Assembly (NCBI GenBank): GCA_002104985.1
Contig: MCGO01000209.1
Location: 1-64,000, forward strand
Direction: 5' to 3'
DNA length: 64,000 nucleotides
Origin: Rhizoclosmatium globosum
Taxonomy: Eukaryota; Chytridiomycota; Chytridiomycetes; Chytridiales; Chytriomycetaceae
Of the stretch, positions 47,058 to 60,085 are shown piece by piece. Position numbers and translations under genes: made by a program. The notes beneath the pieces are model-generated. The model ran no database searches, was not told where the DNA came from, and saw only the letters and a list, made by a program, of their open reading frames with translations. Each line of letters starts with the position of its first letter. The first letter of the stretch is position 1.

Positions 47058-48643
47058 ATGATTGTTCCCATCTTTGCCGGGCTTATCGTGCTCTACATCG
47101 CGCTGAACCGGGCGATCGACTACTCGTCAAAGAAGGACAGCGCGGGAAAAGCCGTGACTGACTCGTCGCCAGAGCTGACCCGCCTCACCCGTCAATACTT
47201 GATTATTTACCTTGCGGCCATGTTTGCAGACTGGATTCAGGGTCCCTATGTGTGAGTTATCTGATATGTGACTAGTTAGACATACACTGACTTGTTTCTG
47301 AATGACAGGTACCGGCTGTGTGAGTGACATGTCACTCAAAACACCCAAACCTAACAACAGTCCCCATTCTCCCTCTCAGACGCTACATACGGATACTCTG
47401 TCGACCAGATTGCCATTCTCTTTGTCGCAGGTTTCGGATCTTCTATGCTCTTTGGAACTTTCGTTGGTTCCCTCGCTGACTCGTACGGACGCAAAAACTC
47501 GTGTCTGACCTTTTGTGTACTCTACTTTATTTCATGTTTGACAAAGCACAGCCCTGTGTTTGAGGTTTTGATGTTGGGGCGTATTTTGGGTGGGATTGCG
47601 ACTTCAATTCTCTACGCTGCATTCGAGGTTCGTGGTTTTGTCAGTCGGTCATGGTATCCCAGTCATTGACATTGTACTTTTTAGGCCTGGTTGGTCTCAG
47701 AATCTCACACTCGTCAACTTCATGAGACTCAGTTGGGATCTATCTTTGCTGCCGCTACTACTGGAAACGGAATTGTTGCTATTGTTTCCGGAGTCATTGC
47801 TAGTGCTGCCAACGACACTTGGGGTGTTGTTGCGCCATTCGATGTTTCGGTAAACCTCATTCAGTCTTTTGGAAAAAATTCATTAACAATCGGATACAGG
47901 CCTTCGTCCTCGCTGCGACTGGATTCGCCATCCTTTTCCTCTGGACTGAAAACTACGGAGACAGAAACACTGGAACTTCCATCATGAGCCAGTTCAAGTT
48001 TGGTGAAGCCTTTGCCCGTATCAGAGCCGACAACCGCATCTACGCCCTCTTTGTCTCTCAGTCTCTGTACGAATCTGCCATGTACATTTTTGTTTTCCTC
48101 TGGACTCCAACTCTTGAAAAGACTGCTGGATCCGCCGGAATTCAGCATGGATGGATTTTCGCCTGCTTCATGGTGTGCTGTATGATTGGAAGTGAAATCT
48201 TCAGCCTTTTGGTTGCGTCCTTCAAGATTCAGGTGGAGGACTTTTCATACAAGATCTTCGCTGTTGCTGGAGTCGCTTTTATTCTTCCCGTGCTTACCAA
48301 CTCTCCATTGCTCTGTCTTTCTTCGTTCTTTGTCTTTGAAGCGTGCTGTGGTTTGTACTGGCCGGTGATGGGAACTTTGCGTGGAAAGTATATTGCCGAT
48401 GATGTGAGAAGCACAACGATGACTTTGTTCCGTTTGCCATTGAACTTGATTGTCGTAGTGACTCTCATGAATCTGAAGCACATGGATGACAGAGTTGTGT
48501 GGGTAATGTGTGCAACTATGTTGTTGGTTTCAGCTGTGGTTCAGTACGTCACTTTTGCTGGAAAGACAACTAGAGGATATGGGACTATTGGAGACAGGGA
48601 CACTGATGCCACAGAATTGGAAAGTGCTCCAAAGTTGCATTGA
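47058..48643 (+). CDS. MFSD5: MFSD5-like molybdate-anion transporter, with an 11-nt microexon
   Basis: MFS protein beginning MIVPIFAGLIVLYIALNRAI at 47058. Diagnostic segments are YLIIYLAAMFADWIQGPYVY, RLYATYGYSVDQIAILFVAG, LADSYGRKN, LGRILGGIATSILYAAFEAW and SGVIA. Exon 2 is only 47309-47319 (11 nt), flanked by introns 47252-47308 and 47320-47379. Including it gives G-P-Y-V-Y-R-L-Y-A-T, the family consensus; skipping it shifts the frame. Two more introns lie near 47630-47690 and 47850-47900. Stop at 48643. Confidence 0.9.
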
Positions 48644-48739
48644 TGATGTTGTTCTATATAAACGTTTGAATTTCAATGAATGAAGTCGACAAACCTGACA
48701 AACTGAAGTGTGACTCTGTGTAAAGATCCTTAAAGCTCC

Positions 48740-49010
48740 ACGAAAAGATTACCCCTTAGTCTGAAGAAAAAATTACAAATTGGGCTACATCAGTTTTCTC
48801 AAGAGCAGTTCGCACTCCCAGTGATCGACTCTGAAGTCCTCATGCCAGTTCTCAAGTTGGTTGATAAAAATCGTTGCCCTGCCGTAAATTTTCATGCATT
48901 TCTGGGATTCAGTCTTGAGGCCTTGGTATGCAATGGAAAAAAACAACCGAGCAAAGTTGGAGACTCTTTTGGAAGTTACAGTCGTAAATAAATGGTATCT
49001 CCACCAATTT
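48740..49010 (+). pseudogene. Duplicated 3' fragment of the fungal_trans-like gene
   Basis: GTTGGAGACTCTTTTGGAA at about 48954 matches the last codons of the gene at 29738-31705. The preceding bases (GCATTTCTGGGATTC, CTTGAGG) parallel that gene's AFLGPLGLE segment. The frame is disrupted, and there is no upstream gene. The fragment continues directly into the tRNA-Asn repeat in the same order as at 31670-31891, so the segment moved as a block. Confidence 0.6.
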
Positions 49011-49430
49011 TACTCCAATCCAAAAAAAAAACAAAAATAAGAGCTAAAAACACGGAAAAAGAAGAGGATTTAGTGAATATATCGCAGGATAGAGGGGCAA
49101 AACGCTCGATACTGGGATCGAACCAGTGACCTTGAGGTTAACAGCCCCACGCTACTACCAGCTGAGCCAACCGAGCGCTGACACTCGACCTGAAAGTGAC
49201 AAAATCACACCAAATCCTTTCAAACTTAAATTTTCCTGCTTCCAGAGCTCAAACGACAACAGCTACAGTAAGATATAGTGTTAAGGATGCTGATGATCGA
49301 TAACAAAAGCGCTCAACACCTCGGGATCAGTGACATTGACCGAAGATTGGTCTCGAAACCCAAGAAACATTTTTTTCAACTTGGCTGTGAAGGAAAAACA
49401 TTTTTTGAAAGTGGAATGTTTTTAGGGTTA
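48940..49430. repeat. Dispersed repeat copy 2 carrying tRNA-Asn
   Basis: Matches 31670-32190 on both sides of the tRNA, including the A-rich spacer, the tRNA and the outer AGAAACATTTTTTT words near 49365. Divergence is spread by substitutions and small indels. Confidence 0.8.
49103..49176 (-). tRNA. tRNA-Asn (anticodon GTT), second copy
   Basis: Identical over all 74 nt to the gene at 31818-31891, including the anticodon loop CTGTTAA and the 3' TTTT tract. The flanks differ slightly, so the tRNA is better conserved than its surroundings. Confidence 0.93.
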
Positions 49431-49527
49431 AGATACGATAGGATCCGATCGCAACTTTCTTTACGACAATCCCTCTTCACATTCCTGCGCTGTAAATCTT
49501 TGGGCAACAACCTAAAAGCCCCTAACG

Positions 49528-50395
49528 ATGCCATCACACAAAAGACACCATGATCATCACCAGAAGGAGCTCGACACCCTACTCGAACTAAAACTTGAGC
49601 CTAAGGCGTTCATAGCCACCAAGAAGCATCTCAATGGGAAGGTAAATTATCCATTTCTCGTTCTATGCCCACTAAAAACGTCTACAACGATTCATCACAT
49701 CCAAAAACCAGATCCCAGAAACAACAATATCCACAAGAATAACAGCCCTCAACACCCAAATCCACCCCCTATTCCCACATCATAAAGCCCTAAAACTCTG
49801 TGTGATCCTCGTCCCCTCTCTTATCGCCGCAGTATACATCGCGATCCAACTCTGGCCTCAATCAACACCCCAGAACTGTATCTCAATGCCAGCACCAAGC
49901 GGCCAAACATCACTCTCCTGTTCAGACGTAACAGACACACGCCTCCCACTTGTGCGGAACGCAGCGATCGCAGGTGCATCCGCGTCTCTGGTTTTACATT
50001 TCGTGATTTGGTGGTGGAACTCGTGGCGAGATCGGGTGGGTGAGGCTGCGTTGCAGCAGGTGTTGGATGGATGGAATTTGGAGGAGGAGTTGGGAGGGGT
50101 TACGTGGGGGTTTGTGAAGCGGTCGGATCGGGGGTGGTCTGTGAATTACGTGAGTGGTTACTTTTTTTAATTTTTTCTGGTTTGGTTACTTACTCTGTTT
50201 TCGCTTTAGTTTGTTACTTTGCATGTGGCGGATACTGAGGAATCCATGTATTGGGCTGGTAAAAGTGCTGCATCTATTGCATCGCACCATACTGAAGGTG
50301 GCTCCACTGTCTTGGAGATAACCGAAGGCGAAAAGCAGGCATTCCGTGAAATGGTTGCCGAAAGAGGAGCAAGTACAAGCGCCTTCGAAGTTTGA
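49528..50395 (+). CDS. Hypothetical two-helix membrane protein
   Basis: Starts MPSHKRHHDHHQKELDTLLE at 49528. An intron near 49643-49708 joins LNGK to IPETTISTRITALNTQIHPL. Helices are VILVPSLIAAVYIAIQLW and AAIAGASASLVLHFVIWWW. A Gly/Trp-rich segment (GVTWGFVKRSDRGWSVNY) follows, then an intron near 50150-50208, then FVTLHVADTEESMYWAGKSA to the stop at 50393-50395. No family recognised. Confidence 0.6.
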
Positions 50396-50458
50396 TATAG
50401 TTATATTTGTTACAAATTCAGTTAGAAGTAATATATAGTTTTGTAAAATTGTGTGCAA

Positions 50459-52245
50459 TCAAAGCACCCATACTTGAACAGTGTCCCCGTTCTTGAACTC
50501 ATAAAACCCAACCTCCCTCATCTCCTCCTCCAACTCCACAACCATACTCTCTTCACCTTCACCCCCCTTCAACACCCCTCGCATCCTAATTTCTTTCCCT
50601 CCAACCCCAAGCACGCGTCCAACAAGGGCCCGCAACGCCCGCATCGTCATTCCCAAAGGAACCTTCTTCTCCACCTTCTTCAGCACACCCGCATCCATTT
50701 CACTTCCTGCCACCAACTCAAAAGACAACCCCAACAGCCGATCCTTCAATGCAAGGCTCGTCGCACTCACTGGCGCAACCTCAGGTCTCCATACCGCGCA
50801 CACAGTTCATCCCACCGCGGATGCCACTCTTGCACAAGCTGTTTCACTTCTTCCTGTGACTTATTGGCAATTGTTTCGAGGGCGTGGATCCAGGCTGCTA
50901 CTTTAGAGAGGTAATAAAGCTCAGCGTCGGCACGGTCGCGGTCAGATACAGCGTGTCCGTTGATACGCGTTGCTTTTGAGAGGCGGGATGTAATGTCATC
51001 TGTTTTGGAGACGTGTGAAGTCGATGCTGTCGTTGTCGTTGTCGTGTGGGATGGTGGTTGTGTGATCAAAACGGGGTTGTTTTTGATTCGAATGTCAACA
51101 AGCTTCGGGAAAGCGTTGAGGGAGTGGATGGATGTGTAGGAGGAGAGTAGGTTTTCTGATATGTTGAGGGTTGTGAGGCTTTGAAAGATGGATGCTGTTT
51201 CAGGAAGGATTTCAGTGAATTTGTTGAAGGAAACGTTCAGTGTATTGAGTTGAGGCATGTGAGAATGAACTACGTGGCAGAGTTGTGGCCATGAGTGTAA
51301 GTTGTTTTGATCAAGGTGAAAGGCTTGCAGTGTTGGAAAGAGGGGTGGAATATCAGATGGAGGAAAATCTGTAGAGTTTTCAGGGTACTCTTCACCAAAT
51401 GAAGAGAGCTTATTGAAGCCGAGAAAGAGGGAGGTGAGGTTTGGAGTGTGCGGAGCCAGTTGTTCCATGGTTGACCATTGAATTAGAGTTGAGTTGAGAG
51501 CCAGAACTTTTAGGTTGGAGAAGCCTGATGTCAGTAGGGCAGGTTCGGTACCAAGAAACTCTAGTCGATTGCTATTGAGACGCAGAGAGTCCAGTTTGGG
51601 TAACTGGCGAGTGATTTGGGCCACGTCTTCCCACGATGTAAACAGGTTCCTGCTCAGATCCAAGTCCTGCAGCACAGGAAACAAGTCCTTCAAGTTCTTG
51701 TCTTCATCCGCATCAATCCAGGCAATGCCCAGGCCAGCCAGACCCGCAATGTGGATGTTGTTTAAGTTTCTCAGTTTCTCGCGCATCTTGTCCCAACCAA
51801 CCAGCTCGACGGCCACATCCTCGCCGGGCCTGTGCATTCGCAGCCCCGACGAGCGTTCGGCTTCCTCGGCCTCCTTCGCAGGAACAGGAACAGGAACAGT
51901 TCCACTTCCAACATACTTTTCGATTGCGGCTGTTGCAAAAGCCCGGCCAAAGACGAGTTTGTCGCGTTTCACGAACGAGGCCGAGTTTTGTTCTTTGACG
52001 CGAAACAGAAACTGACTCGGATTCGCCGGGTCGTTGCCGCTGTGCCTTCCGCGTTCGCCCGCATCCCACTCAATTCCAAGCCACTCGGTCGCCTCGGCTG
52101 CCTCGTTGGCCTTGTTTGTCCGTAGAAGGCCCATCCACCGCACAGTGCCTCGGTGTCCATCCGTGGCGTGCTCGATGCGTTGCCCGATTAGACTCATTCC
52201 ACTCAACATTTTAACATACTTCTTTCCACCCCGCTTTTTATTCAT
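50459..52245 (-). CDS. TBCE: Tubulin-specific chaperone E (TBCE)
   Basis: Tubulin-folding cofactor that handles alpha-tubulin. The CAP-Gly domain at the N terminus reads MSLIGQRIEHATDGHRGTVR, WLGIEWDAGERGRHSGNDPA and SASFVKRDKLVFGR. LRRs follow from about residue 190 (LFPVLQDLDLSRNLFTSWED, LDSLRLNSNRLEFLGTEP). A ubiquitin-like domain ends the protein (GMTMRALRALVGRVLGVGGK, REVGFYEFKNGDTVQVWVL). The UBL is in a different frame unless GG at 50784-50785 is read as three bases, which yields YGDPEVAPVSATS. The ATG at 52245 is the first Met; 52197 (MSLIG) fits the family start better. Confidence 0.9.
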
Positions 52246-52259
52246 TATCTGCAATTAAC

Positions 52260-52920
52260 TTATTCCTTCAATGCTGGCATGCGCAAAATATCCTTTCTCT
52301 TGTTCTTGGAGTGCTCAACAAGGTCTTCCCAGAATCCATATGCTTTCACTTCCTCAGGGACAGGTTTCGCTTGAGTGATCCTATTAAACGGAGTCAGCTT
52401 TCACAGATACTTCTTCTAATAAGCAGGAACAAACCAGTAGTACAAGTCCCAGTCATTCTATTTCGCATCAAGAAGGAGTCAGGTAAACCAACCAAAAGCA
52501 ACAACAAACACGCACCTCTTCCAGCAACGAGTCCAACTGTTCAAGCTCAATCGCACTCATTCGCTTCAGTCTGTCCTTGTCAACAAACGTCGAAAGCAGC
52601 AAATCGCACTCGAGAATGCCTCGTTTACGCACACTCCAAAGCAGCCGGGCCCGCTTTGCCTCAATGTCTTCGTTGATTGGCCGGATTGGTTTTGGGATTC
52701 GGATCGTGAATTCGATGCGGCCTTCTGGTTGCGAGTTGGGTGTTGGTGGTGCGGTTGCCCATTCGTTGGAGAAGGTGGTGGTTGTTGCTGCTGCGTTGGA
52801 GCTAGGGTTGGAGCTAGAGCTAGAACTAGAACTAGAACTAGAGAAACGGGGTAGTGCACGTGGAACGAATAGTGCTCGGGTGCTGCTGCGAGGAACAAGA
52901 CGGACAAGGTGGGTGATCAT
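52260..52920 (-). CDS. SDHAF2: Succinate dehydrogenase assembly factor 2 (SDHAF2/Sdh5)
   Basis: Needed for FAD attachment to the SDH flavoprotein in the mitochondrial matrix. The N terminus MITHLVRLVPRSSTRALFVP is a basic presequence, followed by a run of 11 Ser encoded by near-repeats. The core is ARLLWSVRKRGILECDLLLS, RLKRMSAIELEQLDSLLEE and DWDLYYW. The last exon is ITQAKPVPEEVKAYGFWEDL to the stop at 52260-52262. Two introns. Close tail-to-head spacing with TBCE. Confidence 0.9.
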
Positions 52921-53128
52921 AGTTTCTTTGTTTGATTTGCTTCTTTTCCTTGTGTGCCACGATCTGTCACCAACGGGAATCTTGCTGTCCAATCGACTCT
53001 TCCGCAATTAATTTCTTGTTAATGTTTAATGTTAGAGAGACGGAGAGAGGCCATGTGATTGATTCTACACGCAGCTTCCAGAATCCCAAGAATACATTCT
53101 GACAGGAATCCCTCCTGTCAAACTTCAA

Positions 53129-55278
53129 ATGTCCACCATCCATTGCTACTTTTGCGGTGGACCTGCATGTAAATACGAAAACTATACTCTATGGACACAA
53201 GATCCGCTCCACCCAAACGCGATCGAAGGACTCTATTCAAACTGGTGAAATATCTCTTCATTCATACACGTCATCACTCAAACTCTAAACTTACCGATCT
53301 CATAGGATAACTCCATCAATCCTCGCAATGCAACGCCCATCAACACGCCTCCTGAAAACCCACAACCTCGTTCAAGTTTTTCTCACTGCTGGAATCAAGT
53401 CAATATTCAATCTCCAGCTTCCCAACGAACACAGATCCTGTGGCGATGGTATCGATGATCGTGGCGGTTCAGGATTCAGTTATGTGCCTGAAGATTGGAT
53501 GGAAGCTGGAATATCGCATTATGCTTTTGGATGGCCTGACATGGATGTCCCCGATAAGAGTCATATTCTGAAAGTTGTTCAAGTTATGACACATGAATTG
53601 GAAGTGTTGGGTGGGAAGGTTGCAGTTCATTGTCACGCAGGGTTGGGTATGTGTTATACATTTCTTGTCAACAATATGAGTGGACTGATTAACCTATAAG
53701 GACGTACTGGATTGACGATTGCCTGTTATTTAGTGTATGCACAAAACAAGACTCCTGCCGAAGTGAGTACCAAAGTACGAGACAACAAAACAATGTAACA
53801 AAATATCAATTCAATGACAGGCTATAAAATGCGTTCGAGATGCACGGTCCGACTAATCATTTCTCCCAAAATATCAAACTAAACCATCTCAAACAGTCCA
53901 AAATCCGTCCAAACAGCAAAACAACAAGCATTCGTCCACCAATTCAAAGACTACCTCATCACTCTCAACTCCGTATACCCCTTAACAATATCTCGCCCCT
54001 TCTTCAGTCCTCCAAAAGAACCCTTGATGAGGTTAAGCGAAGACCAAGACATTGTTTCTCAAGTCGCATCTACTGGCGAGTCTTCACAAGTCTCGTCCAC
54101 CATTTCGAGCACGGAGAACAAGGACGGAAAAGTTGTAAATGTGGTTGTGAAGCCAATAACGTTTTCGGAAACAATGGAGAACCAGAGGTTGTTTTTACAT
54201 GGATTGGAGTTGAGGGCTTTGTGGAATGTTCCCAAGGTATTCCTTTCAGGAGCTTGAATCGGTTGTTGCTTAATTTTGTTTGTTGTACAGGTTGTCTACG
54301 TCCTGTCGAGGCAGTTGCGTACAACTCTTGAGAAATCCGTGGACCTCGCCCACGACTCGTTGGATCTGTGTACTACAATTTCGATGTTTCAATTTAATTC
54401 AAAACCTTCAACAGAGCTGGAAGAGTTAATGCGCGAAATCAATTTTGGGAATTGGGAGGCTTTGACGTCTAATGTTCATAAGTCTGAGGACACAGCGTGT
54501 TGGGAAGAGCTCGGCAAGTCTGCTTCAGCAACCTCAAATAGTGAAGTCGTTTATATAGAGCTTTTGTTGTATTGGCTCGTATGGCTGAAGGTAAAAACAC
54601 ATCCATTGACAACATTTCTGATAGTTTATGAAGGAGCCTTTACTCTCAGATAAACAAGTTCATTCTATAATCGATATCTGCGAATCAAATTCATCGATTA
54701 AACCCACGGATGCTTTGTTAAATGTGGAAGCGTTCGATAAACCATTGTTTTGGACCATCAACATACTGGTTGACTTTTATCGACATTTGGTAACGCATGT
54801 ATAATTTCCTTTAAATTTAATACTTAGGTTTTCCTTTGTGCAGATTATGCCCCAGTCGTCAACTACTGAGTCAATATACCGACTTGCAACATTGATGACA
54901 TCACAAAGAGCATCAAACATCCCAACAATACAAACCAATGCAACTCTTCTACCGCGCCTGTCAGATACTGTTAACAAACACAGTCACGTTGCATCTACTG
55001 TGCCTCCAACGAAACTTGAACTTCCAACATTGCCTCCAAAGAATCTTGTCGCTGAAGAAGAAATAGGACGAAAGCGTGGAATTTCAGAACCACCACGGTT
55101 AACAACAATGAAGCCAAAAGACGCTAAGAAGGGATTCAACCTGTTCGGAATGGGTGGTGGTGGTGGTGGTGCACAATTACTCCCTTCGGCAGTATGGGGA
55201 ATTACAAGGTTTCTGAAAACATTGATTGAACATATGGAAGTTGTCGACGAAACGCGTCCAAGGCGGAGAGAGCAATAA
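53129..55278 (+). CDS. PTPDC1: PTPDC1-like dual-specificity protein phosphatase
   Basis: Starts MSTIHCYFCGGPACKYEN at 53129. The catalytic region is split over several exons: AMQRPSTRLLKTHNLVQVFL, IKSIFNLQLPNEHRSCGDGI, FSYVPEDWMEAGISHYAFGW and the P-loop HCHAGLG|RTG (Cys nucleophile and Arg both present; an intron interrupts the loop). LTIACYLVYAQNKTPAEAIK and the PTPDC1-type NS...VQTAKQQAFVHQF follow. A long C-terminal part continues to the stop at 55278 and ends in a Gly-rich segment. In animals PTPDC1 is linked to cilium length; that role here is inference. Confidence 0.85.
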
Positions 55279-55352
55279 TTCCCCAATAAATTTGATTCCA
55301 AAAACACGGAGAACTGCGCACCCCTCTTGGATCCCTCAACTCTACCTCTGCG

Positions 55353-56660
55353 ATGTATCCACTAGAAATACAACTCCAAATCTTTGAAACCCTCGCACGG
55401 GATCCGACAACCCACTTACACACTCTCCAACACGTCCTCTACGCAAGTCCACACCTCCTCTCCAGAATCACAAAACACCACATGAACCTCCTCACCCCCT
55501 TCGTAATCGCAGAGTTAGGCGCCGGCGACCTCAACATATTCATTGCAAGAGTCCTGATTTCACATCCGAACGTTGTTTCAAGTTCAAAGCGGGTGAATGT
55601 GACGGTGGATTGGTGGAAGATGGTTGAACTTATGCAAACGGAGTCGCTTTGTGGACGGTGCTTTTCGTATGGCGGGGCAGTGAAGGTTTCGGCGGGGAGT
55701 TGTGAAGGTGATGATGTTCCGCAAGTTTGGGTTACTTCTGGACTGTTGAATCAAGTTGACTGGGTGAAGAGTTGGGCACTTTGTCCGCCGTGCTGTTATC
55801 GGCCTTTGAACTGGTCTGGGAAGAAGGCGCAGTCTAGTGTTCGGCTTGCAGAACCGATTACAGAGGATTGTCTTAAACCGTTACCGCAACCTTCTGATAC
55901 AACTTCAAACTCGACTTCAGCTGTTGTGCAAGAATGGAGGGAACGAATGGCTGCGAAAAAGCGGCAAAGAACGCTAGCTCAACAAGAGCAACAAGCTACT
56001 CGGCGGCGATGGAGTGGAGGAGGGATATCTGGATGGAGTTTCGGCATGGAAGATGAAATTGACGAAGATTCTGATGGCAGTGATGGGGAATTCGACTGGA
56101 CTGAAGTCTTGGAAACCAACAACGAGCTTCACAAAGAGGAACCTATTCCTATCGCGGCAATGGCACGAGAATCCAATTCCATCGCCTCTCCGAAATCAGA
56201 ACTGCCGTCAACGTCGTTATCAAGGAAATGCGATGGATGCACACAAAGATTCTGCACAACTTGTATAAACAGCGTGAACGCATGTCCAACGTGCAATGCA
56301 CAGCTGTGTTTGGGTTGTTTCCCACCCCCTCTTCATTTTCCCGATGAAACCTTCTTCGCATCGGGTTTGGTCAACTTGTTTGTTGATGTCCCGTTGAAAA
56401 TGGATGGGAAGACGCCGGAAGGAAAGTTGTGGAACATATATTCTATTTCGGAGCGTTCTATTTCTATTGGAAGGACACTTACGTGTTCATCATGTGGAGC
56501 GATTGCATGTGCTGGGTGTGGGGATTTGGAAGACTGGGCTCTGCAAGTCAGCGGTTACGGTGGAAGGAGTAGTGCACGAAGAGAACAAGATTTTCAGTGC
56601 TTAGAATGTCGTGAATGTAGAAATCCACGAAATCATGATGATTTCTCGTCATGGTTTTGA
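55353..56660 (+). CDS. Cys-rich zinc-binding protein with F-box-like N terminus
   Basis: A single exon of 435 codons. The N terminus MYPLEIQLQIFETLARDP resembles an F-box helix. One pair of cysteines lies at CGRCFSYGG and CPPCCYRP. A coiled, basic and then acidic central region follows. The C-terminal cluster CDGCTQRFCTTCINSVNACP, CNAQLCLGCFPPP, CSSCGAIACAGCGD and CLECRECRNP is a treble of zinc-ribbon-like knuckles without a named family that I recognise. Confidence 0.65.
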   Translation: MYPLEIQLQIFETLARDPTTHLHTLQHVLYASPHLLSRITKHHMNLLTPFVIAELGAGDLNIFIARVLISHPNVVSSSKRVNVTVDWWKMVELMQTESLCGRCFSYGGAVKVSAGSCEGDDVPQVWVTSGLLNQVDWVKSWALCPPCCYRPLNWSGKKAQSSVRLAEPITEDCLKPLPQPSDTTSNSTSAVVQEWRERMAAKKRQRTLAQQEQQATRRRWSGGGISGWSFGMEDEIDEDSDGSDGEFDWTEVLETNNELHKEEPIPIAAMARESNSIASPKSELPSTSLSRKCDGCTQRFCTTCINSVNACPTCNAQLCLGCFPPPLHFPDETFFASGLVNLFVDVPLKMDGKTPEGKLWNIYSISERSISIGRTLTCSSCGAIACAGCGDLEDWALQVSGYGGRSSARREQDFQCLECRECRNPRNHDDFSSWF

Positions 56661-56726
56661 TGTTTTGTTTATGATTCTTGTATTTTTCCCTTAACCTCCT
56701 TCCAAATATAAATAAATAGATTCTTA

Positions 56727-57420
56727 TCACTTCCGCACACCAATTTGCGATTTTGAGTTTGTTACTGCGAGAAGGCCAGATAGATCAATTCCACTTCCTT
56801 CTTGCTCTTGTTTGAAGCTAACCATCATTTCCTTAAACGCACTGAAGTCTCCGATACTAGCCATCATATCAAATACATCGCCATCAAGCTGTTCTGGGCG
56901 GGATCTACGAACTATTAGAAGCTGCTAATTATGCGCCTCACTTTGTTTCACCTCAGAAGGTCCAGAAAGTCATTCATATTGAATTCTGGTATTTCAGCAC
57001 GTAATTTCTTTTCAATGTATGCCTCCACTTTGGCAGTCTGTCAAGGAGTTCAGTTTCAGAAACCAAATCTGTGGGGCACAGAAGAACACTCACATAAGCA
57101 CTAAAGATGTCCATATAAATCAATTTGTTTTCATCTTCTGTAGTCGAGAAGTGCTTGCAGTTCTTCTCCATGAACTTGTTTTGGAAGTCAACAAACGAAT
57201 CATCTGTCAACTTAACGTCAGTCTCATAAAACCGTACCCAACGCGAAGACGTACCCATCAGTAAATCCTCCAGTGTGCCCACGATAAGATCAAATAGTTG
57301 ATCCTCCTCTGAAGCAGATCCACCGTCCATCAAATCTTCATCGTCCCAGTCCATGCTATCATTCGACGCCTGAATTGACGCTGAGATATCCACGATCTGT
57401 TTCGAACTCGTAGCTGCCAT
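56727..57420 (-). CDS. ARL2BP: ARL2-binding protein (BART domain)
   Basis: Binds the small GTPase ARL2/ARL3; associated with mitochondria and cilia in animals. It starts MAATSSKQIVDISASIQASN at 57420. The BART domain is helical: DLIVGTLEDLLM, FVDFQNKFMEKNCKHFST, ENKLIYMDIFSAY, TAKVEAYIEKKLRAEIPEFN, RPEQLDGDVFDMMASIGDF and FKEMMVSFKQEQ. Two introns, at about 57040-57100 and 56905-56955. Divergent from the neighbouring RING-CH gene, with an 80-bp spacer. Confidence 0.88.
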
Positions 57421-57499
57421 TTTGTTGTTATTCGCAGTTCGGATGGTGGCGGCCATTCAGGTTTGTTTTCAAAGGTCTTCCCCAAAAAGTGACAATCTG

Positions 57500-58520
57500 A
57501 TGGCGAGAAACCACATACAAGAGCACTTGCTTGAGGAAGACGAATGGGAATACTGGGAAGGATTCAACATTGACAGGCCCGATTCTGTATTGCCTAAGGA
57601 GGATTCGGAGCATGAGGACCTTCCTCCAATTACAAGTGATGACACAGCACTTCCACAACCAACGACTGTACCCGACACTGAACCGGAATCCACTGAAAAG
57701 AAACCAAATGGGCAAGTGCGAATGTGTCGCATCTGCTTCTGCTCCGAGGACGCCACAGAGGACCAGGAGCTGTTCGATCAAATTGGCCAGGAGCCTCCCA
57801 TAGACCTCGGAAGGCTGATATCACCCTGTAAATGCAAAGGGTCCATGAAATACGTACACTTAAGCTGCCTTAACGAATGGAGAAAGGTAATCGTTTAGCT
57901 ATTCACTGTCCTCCCAAGTTCAACTTCTCGCCTCTTTGTCACAGGTCACTGCGAATACTTCTGCTCATTTTCAATGCGACCAATGCAAGTATGAGTACAG
58001 CTTCGAACGTACAAAGTGGGCCACATTTCTCAGGAATTCGTTACTGATCCTGACACTCACCATCGTTTCCTTCATCACACTTGTATTCTGGTCCGGTTTC
58101 ATAGCCAAGCTAATTCTACGTTTTTGCTTCCATCAATCCGTCATCGAGTTATTTTCATTGTCACCAGACGATTTGGATGACGACTTGGACCAACTAGTTC
58201 TTCAAGTTTTGACAGAACCAACTTTATTCGACCTCTTCAAAATCAATTGGGTGCACTGGGTGTTGGGAATATCTTTGGTTGGACTTGTTGGTGCAATGCA
58301 TTCTGTAGCAGGGCTTGGAATATACAGAATGACACGACGACGCATTGGTTTGGATAATGAGCGGGCAGGAGGTGGCGTGTTGCTGGCTACTATTCTTATT
58401 GGCTCGTTAAAAGCGCTGTGGACTGTCTTTTGTGAAGTCAAGAAATTCAGTATTCGCAGTTTGGATATTCTCGAAAGTCGGATACTAGATATAGGAGACG
58501 ATGATGACCCCATTGATTGA
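57500..58520 (+). CDS. RING-CH membrane E3 ligase, second gene
   Basis: An acidic N terminus (MARNHIQEHLLEEDEWEYWE) precedes a RING-variant domain: CRICFCSEDA, LISPCKCKGSMKYVHLSCLN and an intron near 57885-57945, then FQCDQCKYEYSF. Membrane helices: SLLILTLTIVSFITLVFWSG and VHWVLGISLVGLVGAMHSVA. The inter-helix segment has an acidic patch (SPDDLDDDLDQLV). The start at 57500 is preferred; an in-frame Met lies upstream at about 57446. Confidence 0.85.
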
Positions 58521-58693
58521 TTGTATAATTATGATTTTATAATGTGATTATGTGATGAATAAAACGTTAATTTTCCTCGTTTGACAAAGCATCACCAGGA
58601 ATTGGTTATGAACTTCATTTATTTCACTAAAACAATTCAACAAAAAGTCAGGAAAACAAGATTATCAGTTGAAGTTCTGTTTTCTGATGGCGA

Positions 58694-60085
<1,392 letters not shown>

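Noticed and set aside
51494..52015. Open frame of 173 codons on the plus strand
   Set aside because: It is antisense to the TBCE coding exon, has no domain and follows from its codon composition.
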